A DNA stretch of 64,000 nt from Promethearchaeia archaeon (lineage in GTDB: Archaea; Asgardarchaeota; Lokiarchaeia; Sigyniarchaeales; SOKP01), in NCBI GenBank assembly GCA_029856045.1, contig JAHQWG010000016.1, positions 313,921 to 377,920 of the forward strand, given 5' to 3'. Position 1 is the stretch's first letter, and each line of letters starts with the position of its first letter. Below are positions 54,483 through 63,453 of this stretch, in pieces. The notes below the pieces were generated by a model. That model searched no databases. It had not been told where the DNA came from and was given only the letters and a program-made list of their open reading frames with translations. A program made the position numbers and the translations under genes.

Positions 54483-55421
54483 CTATTTTGAAGGCAGCCG
54501 AATTCTCGGTAATATCTTTTGTAACCTATAAAAATAACTTTTACCAATATTACTTGAGAGTCTTATTAGCTTGAAAGTTTCTTCTGACATCTTAACCCGA
54601 ATTTTATTTTTTGGATATACTTTTGTTATTACGCGGCGTCCATCAATAATTAAGGTTCCATTTAAATGTGCTCTTAATAAAGTTATTTCAAATTCTGAAT
54701 CTTTTGGAAAAATCATCGGAACTAATCCTGAACGTGCATATGGGTTTATGGGGACTAATTGGATAACCTCCATGCTTGGAGCTAAAATTGCTCCTCCAGC
54801 TGAGAATGCATAAGCAGTGCTTCCTGTGGGTGTTGATAATATCAATCCATCTAGATATGCATTTGAGAGAAATTCACCATTCACTTTAACAGATATTTGC
54901 ATCACTTTAGACTGTCTTGTAGAAATTAATAACACCTCATTTATTGCCTCATCCAATTGAATATTTGAATTAGGAGATGTAGACAAAAAAGTAGATAATC
55001 GAGAGCACTCTTCTACCAAATATTTTCTATTTAAAATTTTTTCTAGATCATTATATACTGTCTTTTCATTACCTTCACTTAAGAAGGCGATTGAAGTTCC
55101 AGTTTTTGCACAACCATATACTGGAGGCGTTTCTTTTTTAGGTAATCCATGAAACACACGTAAAATCGATCCATCACCTCCTACTGAAATGACGAACTTG
55201 ATTTTATTTTCTGTCATTTGATTAAGTTCCATTCCTAAATCTTCTCTACCTAATCTATTGCATATCCTTTTTTCTAAGAAAACTCTTTCGCCCTTCTCAA
55301 ATAAGAAACTCATAATTCTTCTTGCTAAATTAATCGATTCAATTGAATCCATACGAGATGTGATCGCAATTGCATCTTCTTTTTGTCCCACTTCTACATA
55401 CGCCTCTGTTATTTTTTGCAA
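54483..55421 (-). CDS. nadK: NAD kinase
   Basis: Phosphorylates NAD to NADP. The 312 residues have the catalytic VISVGGDGSILRVFHG motif, YGCAKTGTSIAFLSEG in place of the typical GINTGxLGFL, NEVLLISTRQSKVM and the conserved LDGLILSTPTGSTAYAFSAGGAI. The start is a TTG at 55421. It lies upstream of fen in the same direction after a 75-base gap and downstream of eIF5A, which may be separate transcripts. Confidence 0.93.
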   Translation of the reverse strand: MQKITEAYVEVGQKEDAIAITSRMDSIESINLARRIMSFLFEKGERVFLEKRICNRLGREDLGMELNQMTENKIKFVISVGGDGSILRVFHGLPKKETPPVYGCAKTGTSIAFLSEGNEKTVYNDLEKILNRKYLVEECSRLSTFLSTSPNSNIQLDEAINEVLLISTRQSKVMQISVKVNGEFLSNAYLDGLILSTPTGSTAYAFSAGGAILAPSMEVIQLVPINPYARSGLVPMIFPKDSEFEITLLRAHLNGTLIIDGRRVITKVYPKNKIRVKMSEETFKLIRLSSNIGKSYFYRLQKILPRIRLPSK

Positions 55422-55519
55422 TATTAATTAAAAATACCTTAAAAAACTTCTTATGAAATAGATATTTCAGAAAGAAAATATAGTTTTAGTTTGAAATAAA
55501 ATAGATTTAGTTGCTTAAA

Positions 55520-55948
55520 TTATTCAGTACTTATCCGTTTGATTAATTTTTTACCCAATAAATCCCAATATTCAATTATTGAATGGCTCATTTTATCTTC
55601 ATCTTGTTGTAATTCCTTGAGTTTATTAATTAAGTCTTGTTCCTTAGGCCATTCAATATCAAATGACTCATAACTCTCACTATTCATAATCTGCAATGAA
55701 TTGTCTTCTATAAAATTTATATGAGCTGTTCCTTTAAAAATATCAGGAGTGTCGACCATATGTCCAGATGGAATTGTTAAAGAACGTTTATTTCCATCAA
55801 AGAGACCTACGCACACAACCCTCATTTTTGCATGTCCATGTTTACCGGATTTACTTTTTTCAATAGATTTAATTAAACAAGGCTCTTCATCCTCAATAAG
55901 ATAAGACCCAGCTTTTAATTTTTGAATTTCAGTTTTTCTTATTGACAT
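55520..55948 (-). CDS. eif5a: Translation initiation factor 5A
   Basis: eIF5A/aIF5A helps ribosomes pass stalling motifs. The hypusination loop SKSGKHGHAKMRV is intact, followed by VGLFDGNKRSLTIPSGHMVDTPDI in the N-terminal SH3-like domain and a C-terminal OB fold. At 142 residues it is typical of the archaeal protein. ATG start. Deoxyhypusine synthase is not in the window. Confidence 0.96.
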   Translation of the reverse strand: MSIRKTEIQKLKAGSYLIEDEEPCLIKSIEKSKSGKHGHAKMRVVCVGLFDGNKRSLTIPSGHMVDTPDIFKGTAHINFIEDNSLQIMNSESYESFDIEWPKEQDLINKLKELQQDEDKMSHSIIEYWDLLGKKLIKRISTE

Positions 55949-56047
55949 TTTTAATACTATTTTTTAATTTTTTATTATTTCCTTCGTTAATTTATCATAT
56001 TTAATATTTTTTTTTGTTTTTGTTAATCTTTTAAACTTACTTTTTAT

Positions 56048-56470
56048 TTATAAATCTTTAAAAAGCATTTCTTTTAGGTCTTTGGAAATTCCTTTTAGAT
56101 TTCTTAAATCAATAGCAATAAAATTTAACATATCCAAAGGCGCTTTCTTTCTTTCCCAAACAATTCTAATCCAGTTCTCTATCCATTCCAATTTTACATA
56201 GGGATCCTTTATCATCGATCTTAATGCCGTAATCTTCTTTACTACTGTTAAGGTATCTTCAAGCATGCATGCTACTGCCCACATATTAATAATTGCTTCT
56301 AATTCAGAATCTATAGGAACTAAATTAAAAGCTTCTGCAAAGAATTTTTTTTTGTATTCTATAGATTCATTACTCATAAGAAGAGCTCGATCTAAATCCA
56401 TTGCAATCTTATTATGTGGTGATTTTTTGAGCTTTTCAATAAGATTTTGAATTCTAAGGGATTTACTCAT
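56048..56470 (-). CDS. Helical hypothetical protein
   Basis: A 140-residue, all-helical protein without recognised family. Sequence pattern (RIQNLIEKLKKSPHNKIAMDLDRALLM, then AFNLVPIDSELEAIINMWAVACMLEDTLTVVKKI) looks like TPR- or HEAT-like helical pairs. No metal or catalytic motif. It precedes eIF5A in the same direction, with a 99-base spacer, and starts at ATG. Confidence 0.55.
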   Translation of the reverse strand: MSKSLRIQNLIEKLKKSPHNKIAMDLDRALLMSNESIEYKKKFFAEAFNLVPIDSELEAIINMWAVACMLEDTLTVVKKITALRSMIKDPYVKLEWIENWIRIVWERKKAPLDMLNFIAIDLRNLKGISKDLKEMLFKDL

Positions 56471-56659
56471 AAAATATTTATAATGATATCGCTTTTTAAT
56501 TTTTTTATGAAATAGATTCGCATCTATTAAATTTACATAATAAATTTAAAGTGAGTATTTAGAAAGTATTAAATTCTCTTTGGTTAATTCTCATTTACTT
56601 AAATTTATTATTACTAAATAAATTTGAGAACTCAAAAAAAAATTTGAAAGTGTATTACT

Positions 56660-57766
56660 ATGTCAGAAGAAAAACCTAAAGAAGGAGACTTAATGAAAAG
56701 AATTCTTGGGAGAGAGGAGCTAACCCACAAACGATATGAATGGCTTGATCAATTCAGGGGTTTGATTATAATTTTTTTGATTATCTCAGTGATAACATGG
56801 GAACTCTCCGGAGATGCAATTGCGGGTGATATCATGGTTGGTCCACCACTACTTAACCATGGTTTTCAATACGCCAAATTTTATCCAGCGATTATAACAA
56901 TTATCGATATTGGGCAACAGATATTCATGTTTTGTATGGGTTATGTAGCATATCTTGCATTTTCAGGTAGATTGGAAAAAAAAGGTGCAAAAGAAGCCTG
57001 GAAACATGGTATAATTCGAGTAGTAATTTTATATATTCTATCTTTCCTCGATGATGGACTTATTGGCGGAGACCTCTTAAATGGGGGAACTACTTGGATA
57101 AAAAATGTATTCTGGAATGGAACTCTGGCAAATCTAGCAATCGGTACATTTGCTGCCTATTTAGCAGTATATTTAGTAAGAGATGCTGATAAGCGGTTAT
57201 ATGTTGGAATAGCGATGATGATTCTCCATTCTATACTATTTGCATTGCCTTTTTTTGAGCATTATGGACCATCTACTGGTGATGTTGTATTCCCCTTTAT
57301 CTCATTGAATCATGCTTCAATTGCTATCATTGCAACATGTTTCTCACAATGGTATAAAATGGACCCTGATAATCCCCGTGTTGCTTTTAAAAAGAGAATA
57401 TTACCTGGAGCTACCATTGCTATTGTTGCATTTTATTGTTTGGATTGGATTCAACCGGCTGAACATCACGATGTAACAACATCTCTTGCTTTACTTGCAA
57501 TAGCTACTTCCGCTTTTATGATCACAGTTTTCTACAGTTTAGAGCAGCTTGATTTTAAGATACCGATTTTGAGTGAAATGGGGAAAAATATATTGTTAAT
57601 TTTCATATTAACATTATTTGTGGGGCTATTTGTTGGTATTATTCCTAAAGATTTTCTAGTTGCTAATTCATTACTTGCTTTAATTCTAGTCGGAATATTG
57701 CCAATTGCTATATTAGCGGGAATTGCAGTTCTACTTGACAGAAAAAATATTAAAATTAAAATTTAA
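56660..57766 (+). CDS. Multi-pass membrane protein, HGSNAT/DUF5009-like acyltransferase family
   Basis: A 368-residue protein with roughly ten hydrophobic helices. The N-terminal cytoplasmic segment leads into RYEWLDQFRGLIIIFLIIS, resembling the R-x-x-x-LDxxRG opening of heparan-alpha-glucosaminide acetyltransferase-like (DUF1624/DUF5009) and related acyltransferase families. The catalytic His expected in that group is not certain. It may transfer acyl groups across the membrane to glycans or lipids; this is inference from the opening motif. ATG start; standalone. Confidence 0.65.
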   Translation: MSEEKPKEGDLMKRILGREELTHKRYEWLDQFRGLIIIFLIISVITWELSGDAIAGDIMVGPPLLNHGFQYAKFYPAIITIIDIGQQIFMFCMGYVAYLAFSGRLEKKGAKEAWKHGIIRVVILYILSFLDDGLIGGDLLNGGTTWIKNVFWNGTLANLAIGTFAAYLAVYLVRDADKRLYVGIAMMILHSILFALPFFEHYGPSTGDVVFPFISLNHASIAIIATCFSQWYKMDPDNPRVAFKKRILPGATIAIVAFYCLDWIQPAEHHDVTTSLALLAIATSAFMITVFYSLEQLDFKIPILSEMGKNILLIFILTLFVGLFVGIIPKDFLVANSLLALILVGILPIAILAGIAVLLDRKNIKIKI

Positions 57767-57879
57767 ATTTATTTTTTTTCTTTCCTTTATTCCTTAGTAA
57801 AAAATCTGTTTAGGAAAAAAATAAACATAATAATATATTTATTATAAAATAATATTTAAAATAAAATTTAAAATAAAAT

Positions 57880-57939
57880 AATCCGGTCGTGGCGCAACGA
57901 AGTGCTGGACTCCCACTGCTGAAATGTCGCAACCAGATT
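57880..57939 (+). ncRNA. GC-rich folded RNA candidate upstream of SRP54
   Basis: A ~60-base island, 62% GC over its core, in otherwise very AT-rich spacer. Its ends AATCCGGT and ACCAGATT can pair over eight positions with one mismatch. Inside, AGTG/CACT can form a hairpin, or GCGC/GTGC and TGG/CCA can form a cloverleaf-like alternative. High local GC is the usual sign of structured RNA in AT-rich archaeal genomes. It ends 29 bases before the SRP54 ATG, so it could be a small RNA or a 5' leader element. It lacks a T-arm and is not a normal tRNA. Confidence 0.35.
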
Positions 57940-57968
57940 AAAGAATAGTTTAATTTATGCGATAAGAT

Positions 57969-59336
57969 ATGGTACTAGAGGCTCTTGGAAAATCTTTAGA
58001 TAGTGCGATAAGGAAGATTCGTCGACTCCCTAAGGTCGATAAGGATGCAATCGATGCTTTAATTCAAGAGCTGCAAAGGGCTTTACTTTCTTCTGATGTA
58101 AAAGTGGAAATTGTTTTCGAAGCTACAGAAAATATCAAAAAGGAAGCACTGAACACGAAGTTAAGTAGTTCTATAAGGAGAAGGGATTTCATAATTAAAA
58201 TAATACACGATGAGTTGGTTAAGATTCTTGGAGGGAAATCAACTCCTATACTGATTAAACCCAATAAGCTAAATATAATTCTCATGGTTGGTATTCAGGG
58301 AAGTGGAAAAACCACCACAGTAGGCAAACTAGCAAATTATTATAAAAGTAAGGGTTATACAATAGGCGTAGTTTGCGGAGATAATTTCCGCCCTGGAGCA
58401 TTTGAACAACTAGAACAGTTATGTAATCCAATAAATGTAAAGGTTTATGGAAATCCAATTGAAAAAAACCCAATAAAACTCGTTCTAAGACAAACCAAAC
58501 AAGCCTTAAAGGAGAATTACAATATAATAATTGTTGATACAGCAGGACGTCATAAAGAAGAAAAAGAATTGATGAAGGAGATTGAAAATATTGAAAAATT
58601 AGTTAAACCAGATGAAGTTATTTTAGTTATTGATGGAACACTTGGACAACAAGCATATAATCAAGCTTTGGAATTTTCTAAGGCAACTCGAGTAGGTTCT
58701 ATAATAGTCACAAAATTAGATGGAACTGCAAAAGGTGGTGGAGCATTGTCGGCAGTTGCTGCAACAAACGCTCCAATAAAATTTATTGGAATAGGAGAAA
58801 AAATTGATCAATTTGAACTATTTGAGCCAACTAGATTTGTCGGGACACTACTTGGAATACCTGATTTAGAGGGTTTAGTTCAAAAAGTTCAAGATGCAAT
58901 GGCTGAACCAGATCCAGAAATGGTTAAGCGAATGATGCGAGGGAAATTTACATTAGAAGATCTTTATATCCAGCTAAAAGCGATAAAAAAGATGGGTAGA
59001 TTCGGGAAACTCTTAGGAATGATGGGTATAGGCAATATTCCTGATGAGGCAAAGGACATGGCCGAACAAAATTTAGATCAATGGGAAGTTGTTTTAAATT
59101 CAATGACAAAGGATGAAAAAGAAAATCCTAAAATCATAAAAAAATCCAGAAAACGTAGAATTGCAATTGGGAGTGGTACATCATACACTACAATTAATAA
59201 AATGCTAGATCAATATAATCAAATGAAATCAATGATGAAAAAGTTTATGAAACTTAGAAAAAAGGCTAAGAAAGGTCGAGGTGGGTTTCCAGGATTGCCT
59301 CCTGGTTTTGAAATGCCTAAGGATTTTAAATTTTAA
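57969..59336 (+). CDS. srp54: Signal recognition particle protein SRP54
   Basis: GTPase that binds signal sequences and SRP RNA to target ribosomes to the membrane. An N-terminal helical bundle, then G1 GIQGSGKTTTVGKLA, GDNFRPGAFEQLEQL, G3 DTAGRHKEEKELMKEI and G4 TKLDGTAKGGGALS. The C-terminal M domain is rich in methionine (MKSMMKKFMKL) with GSGTSYTTINKM for RNA binding. The 455 residues are typical. ATG start. Confidence 0.97.
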   Translation: MVLEALGKSLDSAIRKIRRLPKVDKDAIDALIQELQRALLSSDVKVEIVFEATENIKKEALNTKLSSSIRRRDFIIKIIHDELVKILGGKSTPILIKPNKLNIILMVGIQGSGKTTTVGKLANYYKSKGYTIGVVCGDNFRPGAFEQLEQLCNPINVKVYGNPIEKNPIKLVLRQTKQALKENYNIIIVDTAGRHKEEKELMKEIENIEKLVKPDEVILVIDGTLGQQAYNQALEFSKATRVGSIIVTKLDGTAKGGGALSAVAATNAPIKFIGIGEKIDQFELFEPTRFVGTLLGIPDLEGLVQKVQDAMAEPDPEMVKRMMRGKFTLEDLYIQLKAIKKMGRFGKLLGMMGIGNIPDEAKDMAEQNLDQWEVVLNSMTKDEKENPKIIKKSRKRRIAIGSGTSYTTINKMLDQYNQMKSMMKKFMKLRKKAKKGRGGFPGLPPGFEMPKDFKF

Positions 59337-59421
59337 TTTTTTAAAAAAATTTAAAAATTTTTTGTATGTTTTTAAAGTACAAAATTTGATAAAAATCGAA
59401 TTATTTTAATAATTCTAACTA

Positions 59422-59471
59422 ATTTTCTATTTAAGACATAAGATTTTCTATTTGGGATTGGAAATAGAAAT
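59422..59471. repeat. Two direct and one inverted copy of an 11-bp motif, possible operator
   Basis: ATTTTCTATTT occurs at 59422-59432 and 59443-59453, exactly 21 bases apart, and its inverted form AAATAGAAAT at 59462-59471, so the second copy and the inverted one form a 9-bp hairpin with an 8-base loop. The 21-base period (two turns) and location 26 bases before the next ATG fit an operator for a dimeric regulator. AT-rich composition means chance is not excluded. Confidence 0.35.
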
Positions 59472-59496
59472 AATTTTGATTGGGTTTTTAATTTGA

Positions 59497-59829
59497 ATGA
59501 TTAATATAGATAGTGGTGTTTCAGAGAAAGAAATTTATTATAAAATAATTGATTTTTTTTTCCTATATCATAATAATAGTAATAAAGATTTAGATTTTTT
59601 AAAAGATCTAAGCATTATAGAAGTATTTAATTTTTTACGCAGCTCTAATTCTTCATTTAGTACTGAACAGAAGGATAAAATAATGCAAAATGCAATAATT
59701 ATTTTTTTAGCACTTTTTAATGATGCTCCTCCAGATCGTTTTCATTCCTTGGGTAAAGAATTAGATACATTATCAATAAACGAGAAAAATCTAATTTTTT
59801 CTTTAATTTCAAATGTTTTCAATAAATAA
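59497..59829 (+). CDS. Small hypothetical protein
   Basis: A 110-residue mostly helical protein (EIYYKIIDFFFLYH, STEQKDKIMQNAIIIFLALFN, NEKNLIFSLISNVF) with no recognised family or metal motif. It starts at ATG 59497 after a frame-shifted TTG-TAA. The repeats just upstream may regulate it. TrmY follows 106 bases downstream in the same direction. Confidence 0.5.
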   Translation: MINIDSGVSEKEIYYKIIDFFFLYHNNSNKDLDFLKDLSIIEVFNFLRSSNSSFSTEQKDKIMQNAIIIFLALFNDAPPDRFHSLGKELDTLSINEKNLIFSLISNVFNK

Positions 59830-59935
59830 ACGTAAATTTTTCATCATTTCTCACTATCATAAAATCCAAATAACTAAATGTAAAAATGGGAATAAAAAAA
59901 AATAATAATCGATAATTCATAATTAAAATCTTAAC

Positions 59936-60586
59936 TTGCCGAATTTTTTAATTATTACCAAAAATATTCCAGACTATTCAAAGCATGATATAGATCTTGG
60001 AAATACTCCTAAAATTGTTATCCAACTTTGCTTATGCTTAAAAGAAGCATTTTTCTTAGCGTATAAAATTAGAAAGTACATAAATTTTTATATTTATATT
60101 GAAGAGAGTGAAATTTTAATTAAATTTGAAGGAAAAACTTTAAAATACCTTGGTCCAGATGAGCGGTCTCAATCTCTTCTTTTAGAAAAGGCATTAAAAA
60201 TGAGTTATTACAAAAAAACTATTTCTCCTATGATGTTCATAAAATCTACGCCTGGTATCTTTATTAAGAAGGTTAGATTTAAAGAATTTATCGAAAGTCA
60301 AGAAAACTCACAAAATATATATGTTCTAAATTCATTTCAGGAAGAGCAACTAAAAGATATCGAAGTATTATTTAATACGGCAAAGATTGAAGATAATAGA
60401 AATTCAATTTTTATATGTTTTTTAAATTATGATCCAAGAAAATTTAATTATTATTTACCCTATTTAATATGTTTAACAAAAATCAATATTTTAGAAGGAT
60501 TAAATAAAAAAATTGAAAACTTACCTTGTTGGGATAAAATTTTATATATTAACCATTATTTCGATAAAATAAACTATGATACTTAA
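59936..60586 (+). CDS. trmY: tRNA pseudouridine(54) N1-methyltransferase, TrmY-like
   Basis: SPOUT-class methyltransferase that makes m1-pseudouridine 54 in the T-loop of archaeal tRNA. The 216 residues show the TrmY order: NFLIITKNIPDYSKHDIDL, RKYINFYIYIEESEILIKFEGKTLKYLGPDERSQSLLLEKAL (the LGPDER box is diagnostic). The typical SAM-loop GGxxG is not obvious, so this is somewhat divergent. TTG start. The stop overlaps the pyrC ATG region by 11 bases. Confidence 0.8.
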   Translation: MPNFLIITKNIPDYSKHDIDLGNTPKIVIQLCLCLKEAFFLAYKIRKYINFYIYIEESEILIKFEGKTLKYLGPDERSQSLLLEKALKMSYYKKTISPMMFIKSTPGIFIKKVRFKEFIESQENSQNIYVLNSFQEEQLKDIEVLFNTAKIEDNRNSIFICFLNYDPRKFNYYLPYLICLTKINILEGLNKKIENLPCWDKILYINHYFDKINYDT

Positions 60587-61982
60587 AAATGCGAGAATAT
60601 ATTCAGATGAAGAATTGAAGCTGGGCTCCATTTATATTTCAGATGGGAAATTCAAGAAAATAATTTTCCATAGCCAAGAAAATGATGCCCATTTTGAAGA
60701 TATAACAGATAATGATATTATTGATTGTAAAAAGAAAATATTATTACCTGGCATAATAGATGTTCATTCGCATCTTAGAGACCTAGGTCAATCTGAGAAA
60801 GAAACTTTTATTACGGGAACTAGAGCAGCGGCTGCGTCAGGAATTACAACTGCATTTGATATGCCAAATACAATCCCTCCAGCAATCACTTCTCATGATG
60901 TAGAAAAATGGATGGATGCGGCAAGAAATAATATTTTTATTGATATAGGCTTTATTGCAGGGGTTCCTGAAAAAATAAATCAAGAAGAATTTGAAAAAAT
61001 TATAAATTTGGGCGTAATGGGTTTTAAGATATATCCTCATTCACCTCTTTCCAAAATCGATTGGATAAATCCTAAAAATATTGAACAAATGTTGTATCTT
61101 ACCTCAAAATATAATATTCCATTATTCATTCACCCTCAAATGCCAATAAAAAATTCAGAGGTCAATGGAAAATTTGAAAATGGCATAATTCAAAAAAGAG
61201 CGCCTTTGAAACTTTTTAATGAGATTTATTCAGGCGATATTGAAAAGAATTTTATTGACTATTTTCAAAAACATTATGAACGTTTTATTATTAACAATAA
61301 AAACATTTCTGTGTATCCCCATATCCATTTTTGTCATGTGAGTTCAAAAGAGGCTTTATATATCCTTCTTAATGCAAGATTTGAAGTGAGTTTATTAAAT
61401 TTTTCTTTTGAAGTTACACCTCATCACCTCCTTCTTAATAACGATATGAAATTTGAGAAAGATAGTTATGCAAAAGTTTTACCTCCTCTTAGAGATGAGC
61501 TTGATAGAAATTACATTTATCAAAATTTAGAAAATGGAAATATTGATTTGATTGGAACAGATCATGCTCCTCATACTATTGAAGAAAAATCGAGACCCTT
61601 TATTGAAGCTCCATCTGGTTTTCCGGGTTTTGAAACATATCCTCTTCTATTATTAGAAAAAGTACTTAATTCTGATTTACAATTGAAAACTTTTATTAAG
61701 TGTTCTTCTGAAATGCCAGCTAAATTATTCGGTTTGAAATATAAAGGTTTTATTAAAGAAGGACTTGATGCTGATTTTTATCTGGTGGAAAAAGTAGATC
61801 CTTATACAATTGATCCTGAAAAATTTTACAGTAATGCAAAATTTTCTCCATTCAAAGGGTTCAAAACTACAGTTAAAATCTCCGGAGTATATCTAAGAGG
61901 TCAAGAAATATATGATGGAGAAAATGTTTTGAGTAATAAAAGAGGTCAAATTATTCATAAAAGAAATAATATTAAATACTAA
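60576..61982 (+). CDS. pyrC: Dihydroorotase
   Basis: Zinc amidohydrolase that cyclises carbamoyl aspartate in pyrimidine synthesis. Metal motif IDVHSHLRDLGQ, the MPNTIPP segment, GFKIYPHSP with the likely carboxylated lysine, HIHFCHVSSKEA, FEVTPHHLL and GTDHAPHTIEEK all match type I dihydroorotase. 468 residues. Although pyrD and pyrK are 45 kb away, the enzyme belongs to the same pathway. It overlaps trmY by 11 bases, indicating co-transcription. Confidence 0.94.
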   Translation: MILKNARIYSDEELKLGSIYISDGKFKKIIFHSQENDAHFEDITDNDIIDCKKKILLPGIIDVHSHLRDLGQSEKETFITGTRAAAASGITTAFDMPNTIPPAITSHDVEKWMDAARNNIFIDIGFIAGVPEKINQEEFEKIINLGVMGFKIYPHSPLSKIDWINPKNIEQMLYLTSKYNIPLFIHPQMPIKNSEVNGKFENGIIQKRAPLKLFNEIYSGDIEKNFIDYFQKHYERFIINNKNISVYPHIHFCHVSSKEALYILLNARFEVSLLNFSFEVTPHHLLLNNDMKFEKDSYAKVLPPLRDELDRNYIYQNLENGNIDLIGTDHAPHTIEEKSRPFIEAPSGFPGFETYPLLLLEKVLNSDLQLKTFIKCSSEMPAKLFGLKYKGFIKEGLDADFYLVEKVDPYTIDPEKFYSNAKFSPFKGFKTTVKISGVYLRGQEIYDGENVLSNKRGQIIHKRNNIKY

Positions 61983-61999
61983 GTAGTATAAAAGTTAAA

Positions 62000-62635
62000 A
62001 TGGTAAAAATGGTCCAAGAAAAAATAACTGTTGAAGATGGAATTACTTTAATTAAATTTGCTCGAGAAAATATTGAAACATATTTAAGAACTTCTAAAAA
62101 AATTATTCCAGATGAAAGCATTGAAAAAAAATATTCCGGGAAATATGGTGTCTTTGTTACTCTGAATAAATTGGAGGCTAATGAAAAAAGGCTTAGGGGT
62201 TGTATTGGGTATCCCGAGCCTATTTTTCCACTTATAAAAGCAATTCACGATGTTTCGATTTCTTCGGCAATTGAAGATCCCCGTTTTCCCAATGTTACTC
62301 TCGAAGAAATGGGTAACATCGTAATAGAATTAACTGTATTAACTCCTCCCGAATTGATAGAAGTTAATGAACCTAATGAATACTTGGAAAAAATTAAAAT
62401 AGGAAGAGATGGTTTGATTGTTGAGCATGGAATGCGAAGAGGATTGCTTTTACCCCAAGTTCCCGTAGATGATGGAAGAAATTGGGATGTAAAAACATTT
62501 CTTGAACATACCTGTATGAAAGCATGGCTTCCAACGGATTCTTGGAAAAATAAAGATACTAAAATTTACAAATTTGAGGGAATTATTTTTGAAGAACTCA
62601 CTCCTCGAGGTAAAATCATTTTAAAAGTAATTTAA
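62000..62635 (+). CDS. AMMECR1-domain protein
   Basis: A 211-residue AMMECR1 protein, conserved in archaea and eukaryotes and of uncertain biochemistry. The signature LRGCIGYPEPIFPLIKAIHDVSISSAIEDPRFP is intact, including the LRGCIG hexapeptide, and EHGMRRGLLLPQVPVDDGRNWDVKTFLEHTC follows. It begins 17 bases after pyrC and shares its direction. An ATG nine bases on (62009) is an alternative start. Confidence 0.92.
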   Translation: MVKMVQEKITVEDGITLIKFARENIETYLRTSKKIIPDESIEKKYSGKYGVFVTLNKLEANEKRLRGCIGYPEPIFPLIKAIHDVSISSAIEDPRFPNVTLEEMGNIVIELTVLTPPELIEVNEPNEYLEKIKIGRDGLIVEHGMRRGLLLPQVPVDDGRNWDVKTFLEHTCMKAWLPTDSWKNKDTKIYKFEGIIFEELTPRGKIILKVI

Positions 62636-63009
62636 TCTTTTTTAATTACAATATCATTAATTCCTAACCACTTTTTGGCTTCATCAAGAGTCGTAACAAT
62701 CTTCCTTTTCGGAGATGCCGCCTTTTCTAATAAATATTGAAATTCAACATCTAAAGGTGGATTATCAGTAATAACAAAGGCTGATTTTTCCAATCTTTTA
62801 TTATTTTCTTTTAATAAATCTAAAATAATATTTATTGAATTACCATCCAATAAATTGGCGTCACTAATATCTACAAGAAAACGGAACTTTTTCAATCTTT
62901 TTGTTTGCTCTTTAAAATCATTTACAAATCTTTTAGCTTCAACAGGTGGAAATTTCCCAATTGTTTTTAGATAAAAACAATTTTCACTCATTTTCTCCAA
63001 TTGATACAA
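62632..63009 (-). CDS. Small STAS/SpoIIAA-like protein
   Basis: A 125-residue alpha/beta protein whose pattern matches a single STAS or SpoIIAA-like domain: SENCFYLKTIGKFPPVEAKRFVNDF, KFRFLVDISDANLLDGNSINIILDLLK, KSAFVITDNPPLDVEFQYLL. The phosphorylatable serine of anti-sigma antagonists would lie in LDGNSIN. A TTG at 63009 with GGTGA six bases upstream is preferred over the internal ATG at 62991. Convergent with AMMECR1 by a four-base overlap; no kinase gene is adjacent. Confidence 0.6.
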   Translation of the reverse strand: MYQLEKMSENCFYLKTIGKFPPVEAKRFVNDFKEQTKRLKKFRFLVDISDANLLDGNSINIILDLLKENNKRLEKSAFVITDNPPLDVEFQYLLEKAASPKRKIVTTLDEAKKWLGINDIVIKKD

Positions 63010-63056
63010 AAATAATCACCTATTATTTTTATTAGTATAATCATTTTTATATAATT

Positions 63057-63449
63057 ATGCCAATCATTTCACTTCAGTTAGACGAAGATTTATTGGATCG
63101 TTTTAATAAGGTTAAAAATAAGCGTGGATATACATCAAAGAGTAAGGCTATAAGAGATTCCATTATTGAATTTATTGATAACTATGAAAAATTTGACGAT
63201 CTAAAGGGGTATAAGATGATGACCATAAATCTTATTTATCCAATAGAAGTTGGATTATTATCTGAGGTATCTGAGATATGCGATAAATACAGAAGTTTAA
63301 TTAAAACAATGATGGATTGGAGGATAGCTTCAAAAAAAATTGAAATCATCTTAACTGTCGGAGAAGTTGATACAATTAAAGATTTTTATAATGAACTTAT
63401 AAGAATTAAAGATATAACCTCAACAATACATGAAATAATAATTGAATAA
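63057..63449 (+). CDS. Ribbon-helix-helix NikR/CopG-family regulator without nickel ligands
   Basis: A 130-residue protein with an N-terminal ribbon-helix-helix (ISLQLDEDLLDRFNKVKNKRGYTSKSKAIRDSI) and a C-terminal ACT-like domain (LIYPIEVGLLSEVSEICDKY and IEIILTVGEVDTIKDFYNEL) as in NikR. The histidines and cysteine that bind nickel in NikR are absent in the aligned segment, so another ligand or none is expected. ATG start, possibly leaderless. Divergent from the STAS gene, 47 bases apart. Confidence 0.72.
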   Translation: MPIISLQLDEDLLDRFNKVKNKRGYTSKSKAIRDSIIEFIDNYEKFDDLKGYKMMTINLIYPIEVGLLSEVSEICDKYRSLIKTMMDWRIASKKIEIILTVGEVDTIKDFYNELIRIKDITSTIHEIIIE

Positions 63450-63453
63450 TCTT

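Noticed and set aside
57880-57939. tRNA gene upstream of SRP54
   Set aside because: Acceptor-like ends pair, but there is no TTCRANN T-loop, no plausible anticodon arm of five pairs, and the span is too short.
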